NCBI GenBank assembly: GCA_914767885.1
Contig: CAJZBQ010000004.1
Location: 410,001-474,000, forward strand
Direction: 5' to 3'
Origin: Blepharisma stoltei
Lineage: Eukaryota; Ciliophora; Heterotrichea; Heterotrichida; Blepharismidae
DNA length: 64,000 bases
In this document: positions 1-12,425 of the stretch, one piece after another
How positions within the stretch are numbered: the first letter of the stretch is position 1
How the letters are laid out: the number at the start of each line of letters is the position of its first letter
Made by a program: the position numbers and the translations under genes
Notes under the pieces: generated by a model
The model's database searches: none
What the model saw: only the letters and a program-made list of their open reading frames with translations
What the model was told of the DNA's origin: nothing

Positions 1-1
1 T

Positions 2-3000
2 TGGTACACTCCTAATACTTTATATTGAAGCTATATAGGAAGCACCTTACTCCCCCCCTCCGTGAGTGAGCAAAAAAATTTTGTTCACTCACGGAGGGGA
101 GTTAATTTTTTTTTAAAAAAAAATTATATATATAAATTTTATAAAAAAATATTTTTTTCGAAATTTAAAAAATCCTAATTCGCAAAAATTGGAAAGCAAA
201 TATTAATTTAATTCTAAAATTTGTGTTTTAAAAAGCAATTCGTTTAAAATTAAACAGAATTAGCTCTAGATTTCATTATACTAATTATCATTTATATATC
301 AATTTTTTTTTCCATAAAAAAAATTTTTTGTTCACTCATGGAGGGTGGGTTTTTGGGCAAAAAATAGGGATTTTTCTAATGGTTTTGTTCACTCACGGAG
401 GGAGGGAGTTAGTAACTCCTTATTTTCCTTATTTTTCTAACTGTAAAGGCTATGGGCAGTACATACCAATTTGAGCAGCTTTCGAGTTAAGTAAAAATTG
501 TAGCCTTGTGAGCCCAAATGAAACTTCAGTGGTAGGAATGTTTGATTTTGGGAAATCGCCTGTAGCTGACTCATGCTTAGATGTCGAAATTGAATGCATT
601 TATGACGAAGTCTATCAAAATCCTCAAGCAAACTCAAGATGGTTCGAACTATCCGCAGAAGAAGTATTTTTTTCAATTTCTGCAGATGCTTTGTCAGATA
701 GTGATTTTTCTGAGTCAAAGTGGCCAAACTCCTTTATAGAAATCAAAACTGTCAATGCAGTACCATCAGGCTATCTCCCTCAAACTGTGGAACTTGAAAT
801 CTTATATCAGCAAATTGATACAAAAACTAAAGTGATTATCACTGGAACAGTTGCATTCAAAGATCTCATTAAGTTGACAGCTGACCAAATAGCAGGGACC
901 GATCAAGTAGGTTACACTCTTGTAATAAACTACAGAGCACTTACTCATACTGAGTTGATGAATCTGTTTGTCTTTGACGTCACTTTTTATTTATACTTGT
1001 ATCTGATAATAGGATCTGTCTCGGTTTTTATGGGAGCATGCTTATTTTTATATCACAAAGTTTTCACAGATGTAAAGCCAAAGCCCAAGTTCAGATTTTT
1101 TAGCTTTTTATCTATGATGATTCCTTCTTCTGTGATAGGTTTATTCTATGCAGTAATACCGCTAGTTCTTGCTCTTTCTTTGATTTCAATATTGCAGATG
1201 GGAATCTTCTTCAGCTTCAAAATAGGGATCACAGGAAATGATTATAAAGGCGAATTTGGGCTGTTTGACACAATTCAGCCAAGCTTTTATTTCAATAATA
1301 AACAAGATGTATACACAACCAGGCAAGCAAGGTGCGGAGTTACTTTTATTATATGTGGGGTTTATTTGTTAACAAAATGTGCGCAGCTCTATATTCCTGA
1401 TGAAAATAAAGATAACGATGATATACCTGAAGATTTATGGGGAAATTTTTGGGATTTTATAAAATGAAAACGGTTTCATTATATCTTCTGGGCGTTCGTC
1501 GAAGTCACAATTTGTGTTGTTTTATTTCAGTTTTCAACATCAGCTACTTTTTCAAACAATATTTGGACAGTTATTGCTCTAATTATCTTGTTCGGAAAAA
1601 TCTTTGAAGAAGCAGGGGCTAAAATTTTCAAAGATAATTTAACAGCAGGTCCATTTGCACAATCCTTAGGTATTATGGGACAAATTATTACTTTCGGAGC
1701 TGAGAACTTTGTCGCATTTCTTCAAGCATACTTTGTTGATTGCATCTGCAACATCTTTACAAGGGTTTATTTTGACTTTGTTTTCGAATTTGTACAAGAT
1801 CACATTGAAGATGCCCAGAAAAAAGTAAAGTACGTTGTAAGCAACGTTTCTGATCTTAAATCGTTAGGAACTTCTCAGAAATCAGCGTCTTCGAAAGAGA
1901 AGACAGATATTCAGCATGGCTCAGAAATTAAAGAAGAAGCTGAAGAATATGACGAAGAACTAGAGCAGCAAGTATTTGAAGAATATGAGCCTTCTTCTCT
2001 TACTGGCTCACTCGGCACCTCTTACTACACTTATGAAAATATCATGCCTACTCCAAAGGAAGTTTCTGAACTCCCTATTGAGCTTCCTCCAGAGCAGGAA
2101 GTTGAGCCGATTCTTGAGGCTTACCAAAACTACGCCAATGACTCTTTCATCAACCTCTACAATATGGTCTTTATTACCATAATCTGAAACTTCTACGACG
2201 CAACTCAAATTGCTGCTAACTATGGAATCTCCACTTCTTCTTTTCCACTGTACTTTTATTTTGCGCTTATGATTCTCCCTTTCCAAATCATCATTGACGT
2301 GCTCATGCACAATGCCAATGAGTGTTTCAATGGATGGGCAATTCATGACTTTCTCGACTATATGAACACTCGATTCAAGAACAGAAAACAAGTTTGAGCG
2401 CTATTAGACCCTCAAAATGACAGCGCAATTGAAAAGGAAAACCAAAGGCTTTATAGGCTATGCTTTAGTTCTCAATTCTTCTTCATGTGTGCATTGTTTG
2501 ACACAGGCATGATTCTGTCAGCAATTGGGATTAATACAATCCTGATTTATAATAGTTATAATCCATTTGACGATAAAGCATTGATTCTTATTATTTTATT
2601 TGCTTGGTCGATTTGCTATTTTACAGAATGAATATGCATGAAATTAGGGAAATATTTTAGAGTGTGGCATATACAAAATGATGAAAATGAAAATGGCAAT
2701 GATGAAAAGGATAACAAAGCAGAAGAAACTGCTGAAGGCGGTATGGAAAATTTGATGGATATGTTTCAGCAGTTGCATCCAAAAGAAAATAGGAATAAAA
2801 TAGTTCCTGAGTAAGATTTATTTAGAATTCAAAACTGAAACCAAGTTGACATTGTAAAAGCTGATGATGAGCTGATAAGGAGAGAACTGAACAGTGAAAA
2901 AGTTACAGATGAAGAAGTAAGAGAAAAATTCTTGAAATACAATCATCTTTGGCTTCAGGATAATTTAGAAGGATTCCTCTCTGAAGATGACCTAATATAT

Positions 3001-3576
3001 CACAGAGGTTTACTTCTTACTACGTTTTCCAAAATGTTTGGGCCTTTGCCCATCGCTGAGAAGCCGAAAGAGTTCCTTGAGCTTCAAGATCTTCCAAAAG
3101 TAGAAATTCCTTATGCACTGCCTTTAATTACAAAAAATTGGCTTTTTAGGGCAAGAAGAAACAGAGAGCTGATGGCCCAAGCAGCCCCTATTATAGAAAG
3201 CAAGAGAGAAGAGCGGTGCTTATACTGTGGTGCAAGATTTGGGATCCAGTCAGAAATGCTGGAAAGTGTAGAAGATTTGTATCTAAGATTTATAGCCCAA
3301 GAAAGTGGCGCTGAAAATACACAAGCGAACACCTGAAATGTGAGAAATTGGCAAGGATATGTGAATTTAAATGGACATTTCAGAACTATTTGCTTGAACT
3401 GCATCAAGCTTTGCGAGCAGTTTAACATACAATCATCGAATACAAAAAAGAAAATACCAGGAAGGAACGTTAATTTTAGAAATATTCCTGATAGGAAAAA
3501 CAGAATCAAGAAAGCAACTAGAAAAATTGCGGAGATATGGGCAGCTATGGCAAGGAAGCGGCTTAACGAGCCTTAA
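2..3576 (+). CDS. Large multi-pass membrane protein, C-terminal part (5' end outside window)
   Basis: The reading frame is open from base 2 and runs to TAA at 3574-3576 once three things are applied: TGA read as Trp (for example at 1465, 2185, 2395, 3334), removal of the TA-bounded insert at 48-409, and removal of a 15-nt intron at 2811-2825. The protein has a large extracytoplasmic-looking segment, then about eight hydrophobic segments (roughly 960-1400, 1480-1760, 2150-2330, 2470-2640) separated by a Glu-rich acidic loop (1880-2130), then a long soluble C-terminus with a CxxC pair (CLYCG near 3220) and a second Cys pair (CLNCIKLC near 3400) that could form a zinc site. I do not recognise the family. 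Large multi-TM proteins of this layout are common in ciliates; function unknown. Partial: N-terminus lies upstream. Confidence 0.8.
48..409. mobile_element. IES: class A MITE (362 bp) inside the membrane-protein gene
   Basis: Bounded by TA at 48-49 and TA at 410-411. Removal joins ..GSTL to VTPYFPY.. in frame. Ends carry the inverted CTCCGTGAGTGA motif, with a second internal palindrome at 56-104, so one end is a hairpin. The AT-rich core matches the copies at 8690, 9434, 10356 and 41295. Confidence 0.9.
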
Positions 3577-3591
3577 TGAAACATAAAATAA

Positions 3592-4501
<910 letters not shown>

Positions 4502-4528
4502 TTTATTAAATATGGATCATTTACCTAA

Positions 4529-7500
4529 TTAAACTGCTAATCTAATTGATTGTAAGAGATCGACACCCCCTTTCTCCTTCATGATCTCAGACAGCGCTCT
4601 GCCTAATTCCCTTGCTTGAGAAAGTGGGCCTTTAATTTCTAATTAAAAGTTACCTTCTCTTATTGTGAAATTCTCAATTGGATGCCAGACTTGTCCTATA
4701 AGTCTTAGCTCATCACCAATAATTTCTGTAAAAACTCCAATTGGAAGTTTGCACCCTCCTTCCAAGTCTTTCATGAACTCTCTTTCAGCGTCAACTCTTA
4801 GTCTTGTTTCTCTATCCTCGATTCTTTTTAAATAGTCTATTAATTCTTCATCATCTGACCTACACTCAATTCCAAGTGCTGCTTGTGCTGGTGCGTGCAA
4901 AAATACATCTTCTGGAAGCCTAAAAATATTTAAATCGTCCCAACCAAGCCTCTGCAGACCTGCTTCAGCCAAAATAATACAGTCGTAATCCCCTTTGTTT
5001 AATTTTGCTATTCTTGTATTGAGATTTCCTCTAATATCAGAATATGTGAAGTTTTTGTGCCTGTACTGATGCCTTAAGGCTGCAATTCTTCTTATTCCTC
5101 CTTTTAGATTGGAGCAACACATCGATGAAGTTTCATTTTTTTTTGGCATTTTAACCCCACTTTATGTTGAAACAAAATCTGTTTTTCAATAGGAAAATTC
5201 TACCAATTAAATTGCAAATTTTTTATAAAATAAATTTTGACCTAATTTAATAGACAAAATGCAAGTAGAATGCTATTTAAACAGTTCTCACACTAAATCG
5301 ATTTTGTTTTAATTCTTCATAAAAGTCAATTAAAATTAATAGTATTTCACTCAATTTATATTTTTTAAAAAATTTAAATTTTAAAATATCTTTTATTAGC
5401 ATAGTTTAATAGACAAAATGAAGTAGAATGCTATTTCAACAACAGTTCTAAACTGAATCAATTAATTTTTTTATTTAATTTCTTCATAAAAATAAATTAA
5501 AGTTCAAAGTGCAGATATTTTTTAAAAATTTAAAAAATGTTTTTTAAAAAAAATTAATGACGAAAAACTAATTTAATGATAAAATGCAAATAGAATGTCA
5601 TTTAAACCATTTTAAAATTGAATCAATTAATTTTTTATATCATTCTTCAAAATAATAATAAATTAAAATTTCAAACTATTCTGCTCAATCTATATTTCTT
5701 AAAAAATTATAAAAAAAAAAATTTAAAAAAAAATAAAATGGAGTTATACTGAATCGATTATTATTTTAATTTAATTTCTCATAAAAATTAATTAAAAATC
5801 AAATTATTGTACTTAATTAATATAATGCGTTGGAAAAATTTCTTAACGATGATGATCGGATTGAATGATACCATAAATTTTAAAAAGAAATGTTATGTGT
5901 TTTAGCGTAGTTTATCATTATTCTTATAAAATAGAAGTTCGCTTTATCATGGTTCACGATAGCCTGAAATAGGGTAACCTTTTTATGTAGCCTCTTGATA
6001 ACTCATATTTTAATTAGTAGAAAATATTTACACATAGTCATTATTTTAACATGTCAAAATTATTACTTTCGCCATCTTGAATTTTATATGTGTATGCTCA
6101 AGCACAAATAGGACCTCGGGACCCCCACCCCCCCCCCCCCCCCCCACCCCCCCCCACCCCCACCCCCACCCCCACCCCCACCCCCCCACCCCACCCCCAC
6201 CCCCCACCCCACCCCACCCCCACCCCCACCCCCACCCCCACCCCCACCCCCACCCCCACCCCCACCCCCACCCCACCCCCACCCCCACCCCACCCCACCC
6301 CCCACCACCCCCACCCCCACCCCCACCCCCACCCCCACCCCCACCCCCACCCCCACCCCCACCCCACCCCCACCCCCACCCCCACCCCCACCTACATAGC
6401 TTTATGTAGAATATTTCATGGTTTAAGCCCAAATGAAGGAACTAAAGTTTTATACTCTAAGATATAGAAGTTTCCTATGTTTGGCGCTGTAAGGCCGATA
6501 AATTCTGATCGGAATTTATCGGTAGGTTGCACCAAATCAATGCCTTGGTCGGACCAAAAAAGCGATTTGGTCCGACGAACTTGGAAAGCTCCTGGGAAAA
6601 TGTCTGCGCTTTTAGCGCTATATAGAGGAAACCTCTATATAGCTCATACCCCTGTATAGATTCCTTTATCGAGCAAAGTGTACTTGACTATTGAAAGACC
6701 AAAACAGACTCTCTCAAAGAGATGAACTCAATCTCTATATCAGAAAGTTCTAAAAAAGTGGGCATGCCAAAAAATAGTGGCAAGTATGAAAAAAGTTGGT
6801 AAGCAAACACGCAAATTTTTAAAATGGCTTTATTAATAAAATAATTTAAAACTTAGCATACCCAATTAGACTGGAATTGATTAATAACTAAAAATCTTAT
6901 TTTTCAGGCCTTAATTAATGATAATTAGAATAATAAATGCTACATATAAATTTTAAAAGATTTAATATTTTTGATTATTTGTTTATGTAAAAAGTGCTTG
7001 AGATAAATTTATAGAAATGAGTTTAAAAATGCAAATGGGGAACTTCCCGAGTAAACGGTTGTATAGATCTTCAAGTGCTATAACTCCAGTAAGCATATCA
7101 ATCAAAAACTCTAGTAGGATCCTGACTTAAGTGATTATAAAGATGGAGTCCATTATGAAAGAAATTGTCAAAAGTGAAAATGCAAACGGGGAACTTCCCG
7201 AGTAAAACGGTTGTATAGATTTCCAAGCGTTATAACTCCAGTAAGCATATCGTGCAAAAACTCCAGTAGGATTTTGATTTAACTCCCTCCCTTTAAATTG
7301 GAACCAAATATTTTTTCCAATTTAAAAGAAGGGTTAAGAAAATTGTTTATATAAAAAATTCAATATAAAATTCTTATAAAAAAAATTAAAAAATGTGTCG
7401 AATTAGATTAATAAATTTCTAGAAAATTTATCGATCAAAGTGTTAATTTTGTTTAATTAAGTGGCTATTTATACTCTTTTGCTAAAATAAAGAAGAAATA

Positions 7501-10500
7501 AAGTAAATTTTCAATTTTTGTAAAGAATTCGCATTAAATTTTTATCAAAATTATTTAAATAAAAAATATAATCCCTTGGCTTAATTTCTTATGGCAGTTA
7601 TACGCACTATTTTCATATGAAATTTAAATTATTAATTTGGCGCACTAAAATCTGCTTTTTGGAAACGTATATTTGGTTTCCACATAATAAATTGAAATGA
7701 CATCATATGCATGATAAGAAATAAATGCAATAAATTATATTTTTGTTGAAAAATTTTTTTAAAAATATAGCAATTAAAGATAATAAATATATTTAAATAA
7801 GATGCTCTTTATGCTCTTTTCTTTAAAAAAAGCAAGATATAACTAAATTTTCAATTTTAGTTAATAAGAAACATTTAACTTATACCGAAACTTTTTACAT
7901 AAAAATTATAATTTTTATCTATAAAATTTTTTTATTATAAAACTGAATTTTGTTTCAATTTAAGCGATTATAAAGATGGAGTCCAGTATGGAAGAAATTG
8001 CACCTGAACTTTTAAATTGAGAATGCAAAGGAGGAGCTTCTTTAGTAAACGGTTGAATAGATCTCCAAGTGCTATAACTCCAGTAAGCATATCAATCAAA
8101 AACTCCAGTAGAATTTTGACTTATGTAAATCCAAAGATAATCCATAGTCAAATCTACATGTAGATATTATTTTATTAAATCAATTTAACGAAAGAGATGA
8201 ATGATTAATTATCTTAAGTCAACTTTTTTCATACTTGCCACTATTTTTTTGGCATGCCACTTTTTAGAACTTTCTGATATAGAGATTGAGTTCATCTCTT
8301 TGAGAGAGTCTGTTTTAGTCTTTCAATAGTCAAGTACACTTTGCTCGATAAAGGAATCTATAAAGGGGTATGAGCTATATCTTAGAGTATAAAACTTTAG
8401 TTCTTTCACTTGGGCTTAAACCATTAAATATTCTACATAAAGCTATGTATATGGGGTGGGGGTCCCGAGGTCCTATTTGTGCTGGACCATGTGTATTTAA
8501 AAAAATTAAACATTAAGAACTTTTTGCCTAATCATACGATTTTTCTAAAAAGTTAAAATTAAACTTATAGTTCAAGGATCTTCATTTTCCGCACATTGGA
8601 CTCGAGCACATCGCAAAGATGCAGTTCCATCTTTATTAATTTTTTTCGCCATCTTGATTTTTGCATATGTTGGTAAAAATTTAAAACATTAAACTCCCCC
8701 CCCCTTCCGTGAGCGAACAAAAAAATTTTGTTCGCTCACGGAGGGGGGTTAATTTTTTTTTTTAAAAAAAATTTATATATAAATTTTATAAAAAATATTT
8801 TTTTCGAAATTTAAAAAAAATCCTAATTTGCAAAAATTGGGAAGCAAATATTAATTTAATTTGCAAAATTTATGTTTTAAAACGCAATTTGTTTAAAATT
8901 AAACAGAATTAGCTCTAGATTTCATTATACTAATTATCACTTATATATCAAAATTTTTTTTCCATTAAAATTTTTTCTATTAAAAAAATTTTTGTTCACT
9001 CACGGAGGGGGTGGGTTTTTGGTCAAAAAATGGCGATTTTTCTAATGGTTTTGTTCGCTCACGGAGGGGGGGGGGGAGTAAGAACTTTTTGCCTAATCAT
9101 ACGATTTTTTTTAAAAATTAAATTCAATCTTATAGTTCAAGGATCTTTATTTTCGCACATTGGACTCGAGCACATCTCAAAGAATGAGTGCCATTTTTAA
9201 AAAAAATTTTCTGCCATCTTGATTTTTACCTATATATATTTAAAAATTAAAACATTAAGATCTTTTTTGCTAATCATACGATTTTTTTAAAAAATTAAAT
9301 TTAAGCTTACTATTTAAAGATCTTGATTTTCCGCACATTGGACTCGAGCATATCTCAAAGAATGAGTTCCATCTTTATTTTAATTTTCCACCATCTTGAT
9401 TTTTTGCCTCCATATATCTAAAAATTAAAACATTAACTCCCCCCCCCCCCCTCCGTGAGCGAACAAAAAAATTTTGTTCGCTCACGGAGGGGGGGTTAAT
9501 AATTTTTTTTTTTAAAAAAAAATTTATATATAAATTTTATAAAAAATATTTTTTTTCGAATTTAAAAAAATCCTAATTTGCAAAAATTGGGAAGCAAATA
9601 TTAATTTAATTTGCAAAATTTATGTTTTAAAACGCAATTTGTTTAAAATTAAACAGAATTAGCTCTAGATTTCATTATACTAATTATCATTTATATATCA
9701 AAATTTTTTTCCATTAAAATTTTTTCTCTATTAAAAAATTTTTGTTCACTCACGGAGGGTGGGTTTTGGTCAAAAAATGGCGATTTTTCTAATGGTTTTG
9801 TTCGCTCACGGAGGGGGGGGGGGAGTAAGAACTTTTTTGCTAATCATACGATTTTTTTTTAAAAATTATATTTAAATTTATAATTAAAGGATCTTCATTT
9901 TTCGCACATTGGACTCGAGCACATCTCAAAGAAGCAGTTCCATCTTTATTAAATTTTCCACCATCTTGATTTTGCCTTCATATATTTAAAAATTAAAACA
10001 TTAAGATCTTTTTTTGCTAATCATACGAATTTTTTTAAAAATTAAACTTAAACTTATAATTAAAGGATCTCCATTTTCCGCACATTGGACTCGAGCGCAT
10101 CTCAAAAAAATGATTTCCTTTTTAATTAAAATTTCCGCAATCTTGGTTTTTACCTATATATACTTAAAAATTAAAACATTAAGATCTTTTTTGCTAATCA
10201 TACGATTTTTTTAAAAAATTAAATTTAAACTTATAATTAAAGGATCTCCATTTTCCGCACATTGGACTCAAGCACATCCAAAAGAATGAATTCCATCTTT
10301 ATTAAATTTTCCACCATCTTGATTTTTGCCTATATATACTTAAAAATTAAAACATTAACTCCCCCCCCCCCTCCGTGAGCGAACAAAAAAATTTTGTTCG
10401 CTCACGGAGGGGGGTTAATTTTTTTTTTTTAAAAAAATTTATATATAAATTTTATAAAAAATATTTTTTTCGAAATTTAAAAAAATCCTAATTTGCAAAA

Positions 10501-11695
10501 ATTGGGAAGCAAATATTAATTTAATTTGCAAAATTTATGTTTTTAAAACGCAATTTGTTTAAAATTAAACAGAATTAGCTCTAGATTTCATTATACTAAT
10601 TATCACTTATATATCAAAATTTTTTTCCATTAAAATTTTTTCTATTAAAAAAATTTTTGTTCACTCACGGAGGGTGGGTTTTTGGTCAAAAAATGGCGAT
10701 TTTTCTAATGGTTTTGTTCGCTCACGGAGGGGGGGGGGGGGGAGTAAGAACTTTTTTGCTAATCATACGTTTTTTTTTAAAAATTTAAATTTAAACTCAG
10801 AATTAAAGGATCTTCAATTACCGCACATTGGATTCGAGCACATCTCAAAGAAGCAGATCCATCTTTATTAAATTTTCGCAATTTTTATTTTCCCATATTT
10901 CTTTAAAAATTTAAAAGTCCAAAATCATATTTTTGTGTACATATCAGAATTTAAGTCATATTATAATTTTGACATGCTAAAATAATGACTATGCGTGAAT
11001 ATTTTCTATTAATTAAAATATGAGCTATCAAAGCTAAGCATAAAGTAGATTACTCTATCTCAGGCTATCGGGAACCATGATAAAGCGAACCTCAATTTTT
11101 TAAGAATTATGAGAAAACTACGCTAAAACACATAATATTTCTTTTTAAAATTTATGGTATCATTTGATTCGATCATGACCGTTAAGAAATTTTTCCAACA
11201 CATTATATTTTTTTAAGACTTTAAAATTTAAAAATTTTTATAGAAATATAATTTTATTTTAAAAAAATTACCCCTTTAAACTGGAACAGGATTTCTTTTT
11301 CCAATCTAAAGGGGGGAAGTTAATGAAGAAGTCCCAACTATGCTGCCTTCTGGCAGGTCTTCTAATGATGTAAAGCCAGGCTTTAGTATCGCGACATCTC
11401 CTCGAGGCGTTGTAAATCTAGGAACTGCAGCAAGATATAGTTCAGGCGGCTGCTGAGTCGGCATATCTTTTAAGCTATGAACGGCTAAATCAGCTCTCCT
11501 ACTCACAATTTCTACTTCTAGTTGTTTCACAAACACTCCAACACCAGGCATGGTATATAGAGGCTGCCACAATTCTACATCTCCTTCTGAAGTTATTCCT
11601 ACTATTTCACCGCCAATTAGAGATTGTATATAGCGTGTCTGCACTAAGGCTAGTTGACTTTGCCGAGAAGCAATTCTTAGGGTGCGTTGTTCCAT
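4529..11695 (-). CDS. hemC: Porphobilinogen deaminase (hydroxymethylbilane synthase), split by a 6.2-kb IES
   Basis: The first part (11695 to 11323) encodes MEQRTLRIASRQSQLALVQT.., the family N-terminus, through HSLKDMPT and IVGTSSL. The second part (5092 down to 4529) continues RRIAALRHQY, DIRGNLNTR, ILAEAGLQRLG, then the HAPAQAALGIE and GGCKLPIGVF motifs. A 15-nt intron at about 4641-4655 precedes the C-terminal residues (GPLSQARELG..). Joined across the TA pair the codons read ..GTSS-LRRIAALRH.. exactly as in the family. The conserved Cys of GGCKLPIG is the dipyrromethane cofactor attachment site. The enzyme condenses four porphobilinogens to hydroxymethylbilane in haem synthesis. Length, about 320 residues, is normal. 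It starts 12 bp from the neighbouring roadblock gene's stop. Confidence 0.95.
5820..6080 (+). repeat. Outer long inverted-repeat arm, left copy
   Basis: This stretch (GCGTTGGAAAAATTTCTTAACG.. to ..CATGTCAAAATTATTA) is a diverged inverted copy of 10950-11205. Both arms share GATACCATAAATTTTAAAAA, GTGTTTTAGCGTAGTTT and TTCGCTTTATCATGG in opposite orientation. The arms lie about 4.9 kb apart, so the IES can fold back on itself. Confidence 0.85.
6090..6810 (+). repeat. Inner inverted-repeat arm, left copy
   Basis: Contains CACAAATAGGACCTCGGGACCCC, the C-rich tract, CATAGCTTTATGTAGAATATT, GTTTAAGCCCAA, GATTCCTTTATCGAGCAAAG and TCTCTCAAAGAGATGAACTC. The same motifs in the same order occur reversed in 8218-8495. 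This arm also has a roughly 190-bp insert (about 6465-6650, CGGTAGGTTGCACCAAATC.. region, bounded by repeated TATATAGAGG/CCTCTATATA) that is absent from the right arm. Confidence 0.85.
6119..6392 (+). repeat. (CCCCCA)n / (CCCCA)n minisatellite, about 275 bp
   Basis: Almost uninterrupted C-runs of 3-17 separated by single A; the minus strand is TGGGGG repeated. It is inside the left inner inverted arm; the right arm (about 8450-8465) has only a single short CCCCACC stretch at the same place, so the tract expanded after the arms formed. This is not the CCCTAA-type repeat expected for heterotrich telomeres. Confidence 0.95.
7028..8125 (+). repeat. About 100-bp dispersed repeat, three copies (7028, 7172, 8022)
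   Basis: Each copy contains GCAAA(T/C)GGGGAACTTCCCGAG (or a variant), GTAAA(A)CGGTTG.ATAGAT, then TATAACTCCAGTAAGCATATC and AAAAACTC(C/T)AGTAG. The third copy is 850 bp away after AT-rich spacer. The intervening 7285-7335 holds another class B-like pair (CTCCCTCCCTTTAAATTGG and CCAATTTAAAAGAAGGG). Confidence 0.8.
8218..8495 (-). repeat. Inner inverted-repeat arm, right copy
   Basis: Reverse-complement partner of 6090-6810, lacking the expanded C-rich tract and the 190-bp internal insert. Together the two arms enclose about 1.4 kb of AT-rich sequence. Confidence 0.85.
8690..9078. mobile_element. Class A MITE copy in the hemC IES (1 of 3)
   Basis: TA-flanked, inserted at the AACATTA|AGAACTTTTT junction of the 180-bp unit. 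The ends are CTCC..GTGAGCGAACAAA palindromes; the AT-rich core is nearly identical to the copies at 9434 and 10356. Confidence 0.9.
9434..9825. mobile_element. Class A MITE copy in the hemC IES (2 of 3)
   Basis: TA-flanked at 9434-9435 and 9826-9827; same insertion point within the 180-bp unit and same orientation as copies 1 and 3. Confidence 0.9.
10356..10744. mobile_element. Class A MITE copy in the hemC IES (3 of 3)
   Basis: TA-flanked at 10356-10357 and 10745-10746; same insertion point in the 180-bp unit. Differences from copies 1 and 2 are mostly in homopolymer lengths. Confidence 0.9.
10950..11205 (-). repeat. Outer long inverted-repeat arm, right copy
   Basis: Reverse-complement partner of 5820-6080, differing by scattered substitutions and small indels. 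It sits between the last tandem unit and the class B right terminus of the IES. Confidence 0.85.
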
Positions 11696-11707
11696 TTTCT
11701 TAAAGTT

Positions 11708-12019
11708 TTAATTACTTTCTAACTGCTGAACTACGATCAATAAATAATCAAAGTCTGGAGCAATCATGATTTCGTTTTTCTTTGTTCGGACCCTCAAAAA
11801 GATCATGTCATTTTCTGCATCGAGTTCACGGATGAGTGACCGAGCGCGCAAGGATAACCCAGACACCAAGTTAGAGTACTTCTCAGTTTCTTGAGCCGTC
11901 ATAGTGCTTTTCACAGACTTGCCTTCGTAGTTGCAAATAATAATTCCTCTTACTTCAGAGTAATGGCTTTTTATACGCTCAATTGCTTCGTCTACCTGGC
12001 TCTAAATAGTTATTACCAT
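11708..12019 (-). CDS. DYNLRB: Roadblock/LC7-type dynein light chain
   Basis: ATG at 12019 is followed at once by a 15-nt intron (12002-12016). The protein then reads MSQVDEAIERIKSHYSEVRG, continuing to GIIICNYEGKSVKST, DAENDMIFLRVRTKKNEIM and APDFDYLLIVVQ, matching the whole LC7 fold at its usual length of about 98 residues. It would act as a homodimer on the dynein intermediate chain, in cytoplasmic or axonemal dynein. The stop is 12 bp from the hemC start. The conserved RTKKNEIM..APD core makes the family call safe; which dynein it serves is not decidable. Confidence 0.93.
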
Positions 12020-12425
12020 TTTATAATTAATTTTCTAATAGAAATTTATTCAGATTCAGCTAAGAATGCTCATAGCAATTACTTATTCTCTACCGTGCAC
12101 AAGTAAAGTTATTGAAAATCCTAATTTTCACAAAATTTTTCCCTTTCGATGTTGATCAAAGAAATTTTTATATATAAAAATTTCTTATATAACTATTTTG
12201 AGATAAGAAATATTTATTAAAATGAAATCTCTACTAATCTAAAACATTTTAAACAGCATGTATCTAAAATATTTTCCTTAAAATTAAATTAAGTTATTAT
12301 TTACAAAGCTTTAAGAATGAATTTTTGGATATGAAATTTTTTAAAATGGATAGCAGAAGCAAGGCAAAAATTTGCAAATCAAAGAGGGGATCTAGAGAAT
12401 TCAAAATTATTGAAAATACTTCAAA

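Larger units (their letters stand above)
8500..10925 (+). repeat. Tandem array of about 180-bp units, partly interrupted by MITEs
   Basis: Units carry GCTAATCATACGATTTTTT, AAGGATCT(T/C)CATTTTCCGCAC, ATTGGACTCGAGCACATCTC, TTCCATCTTTATTAA and CCATCTTGATTTTTGCC, ending AAAATTAAAACATTAAGA. At least six full or partial units are seen (starting near 8510, 9090, 9255, 9835, 10010, 10185 and 10750). Units are 80-90% alike by eye. Confidence 0.85.
5093..11320. mobile_element. 6,228-bp composite IES inside hemC
   Basis: Bounded by TA at 5093-5094 and 11321-11322. Outer ends are an inverted pair: TTCCTCCTTTTAGATTGG at the left and CCAATCTAAAGGGGGGAA at the right, that is, class B termini. Inside are nested long inverted arms, a (CCCCCA)n tract, a roughly 100-bp repeat in three copies, tandem units of about 180 bp, and three class A MITEs, each listed separately. 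No convincing protein gene was seen inside; the translated ORFs over 6046-6467 are only the simple repeat. Confidence 0.92.

Noticed and set aside
6119-6392. C-rich tract as an internal telomere
   Set aside because: Repeat unit is CCCCCA without the T expected in CCCTAA-type ciliate telomere repeats, and both sides continue as inverted-arm sequence.
6046-6467. Overlapping Pro/His- and Gly/Trp-rich ORFs on both strands
   Set aside because: They are translations of the (CCCCCA)n tract in all frames, inside an eliminated region. Not genes.
8690-10744. CRISPR-like spaced repeats
   Set aside because: Repeats are long, nested and AT-rich with MITE ends; spacers are themselves repeats. Eukaryotic satellite with MITEs fits.
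10014-10871. ORFs of 65-66 residues in the hemC IES
   Set aside because: They are frames through the satellite units and MITE ends.
11306-11695. hemC as a bacterial contaminant fragment
   Set aside because: The rest of the gene is at 4529-5092, joined across a TA-bounded IES, and has a 15-nt intron.
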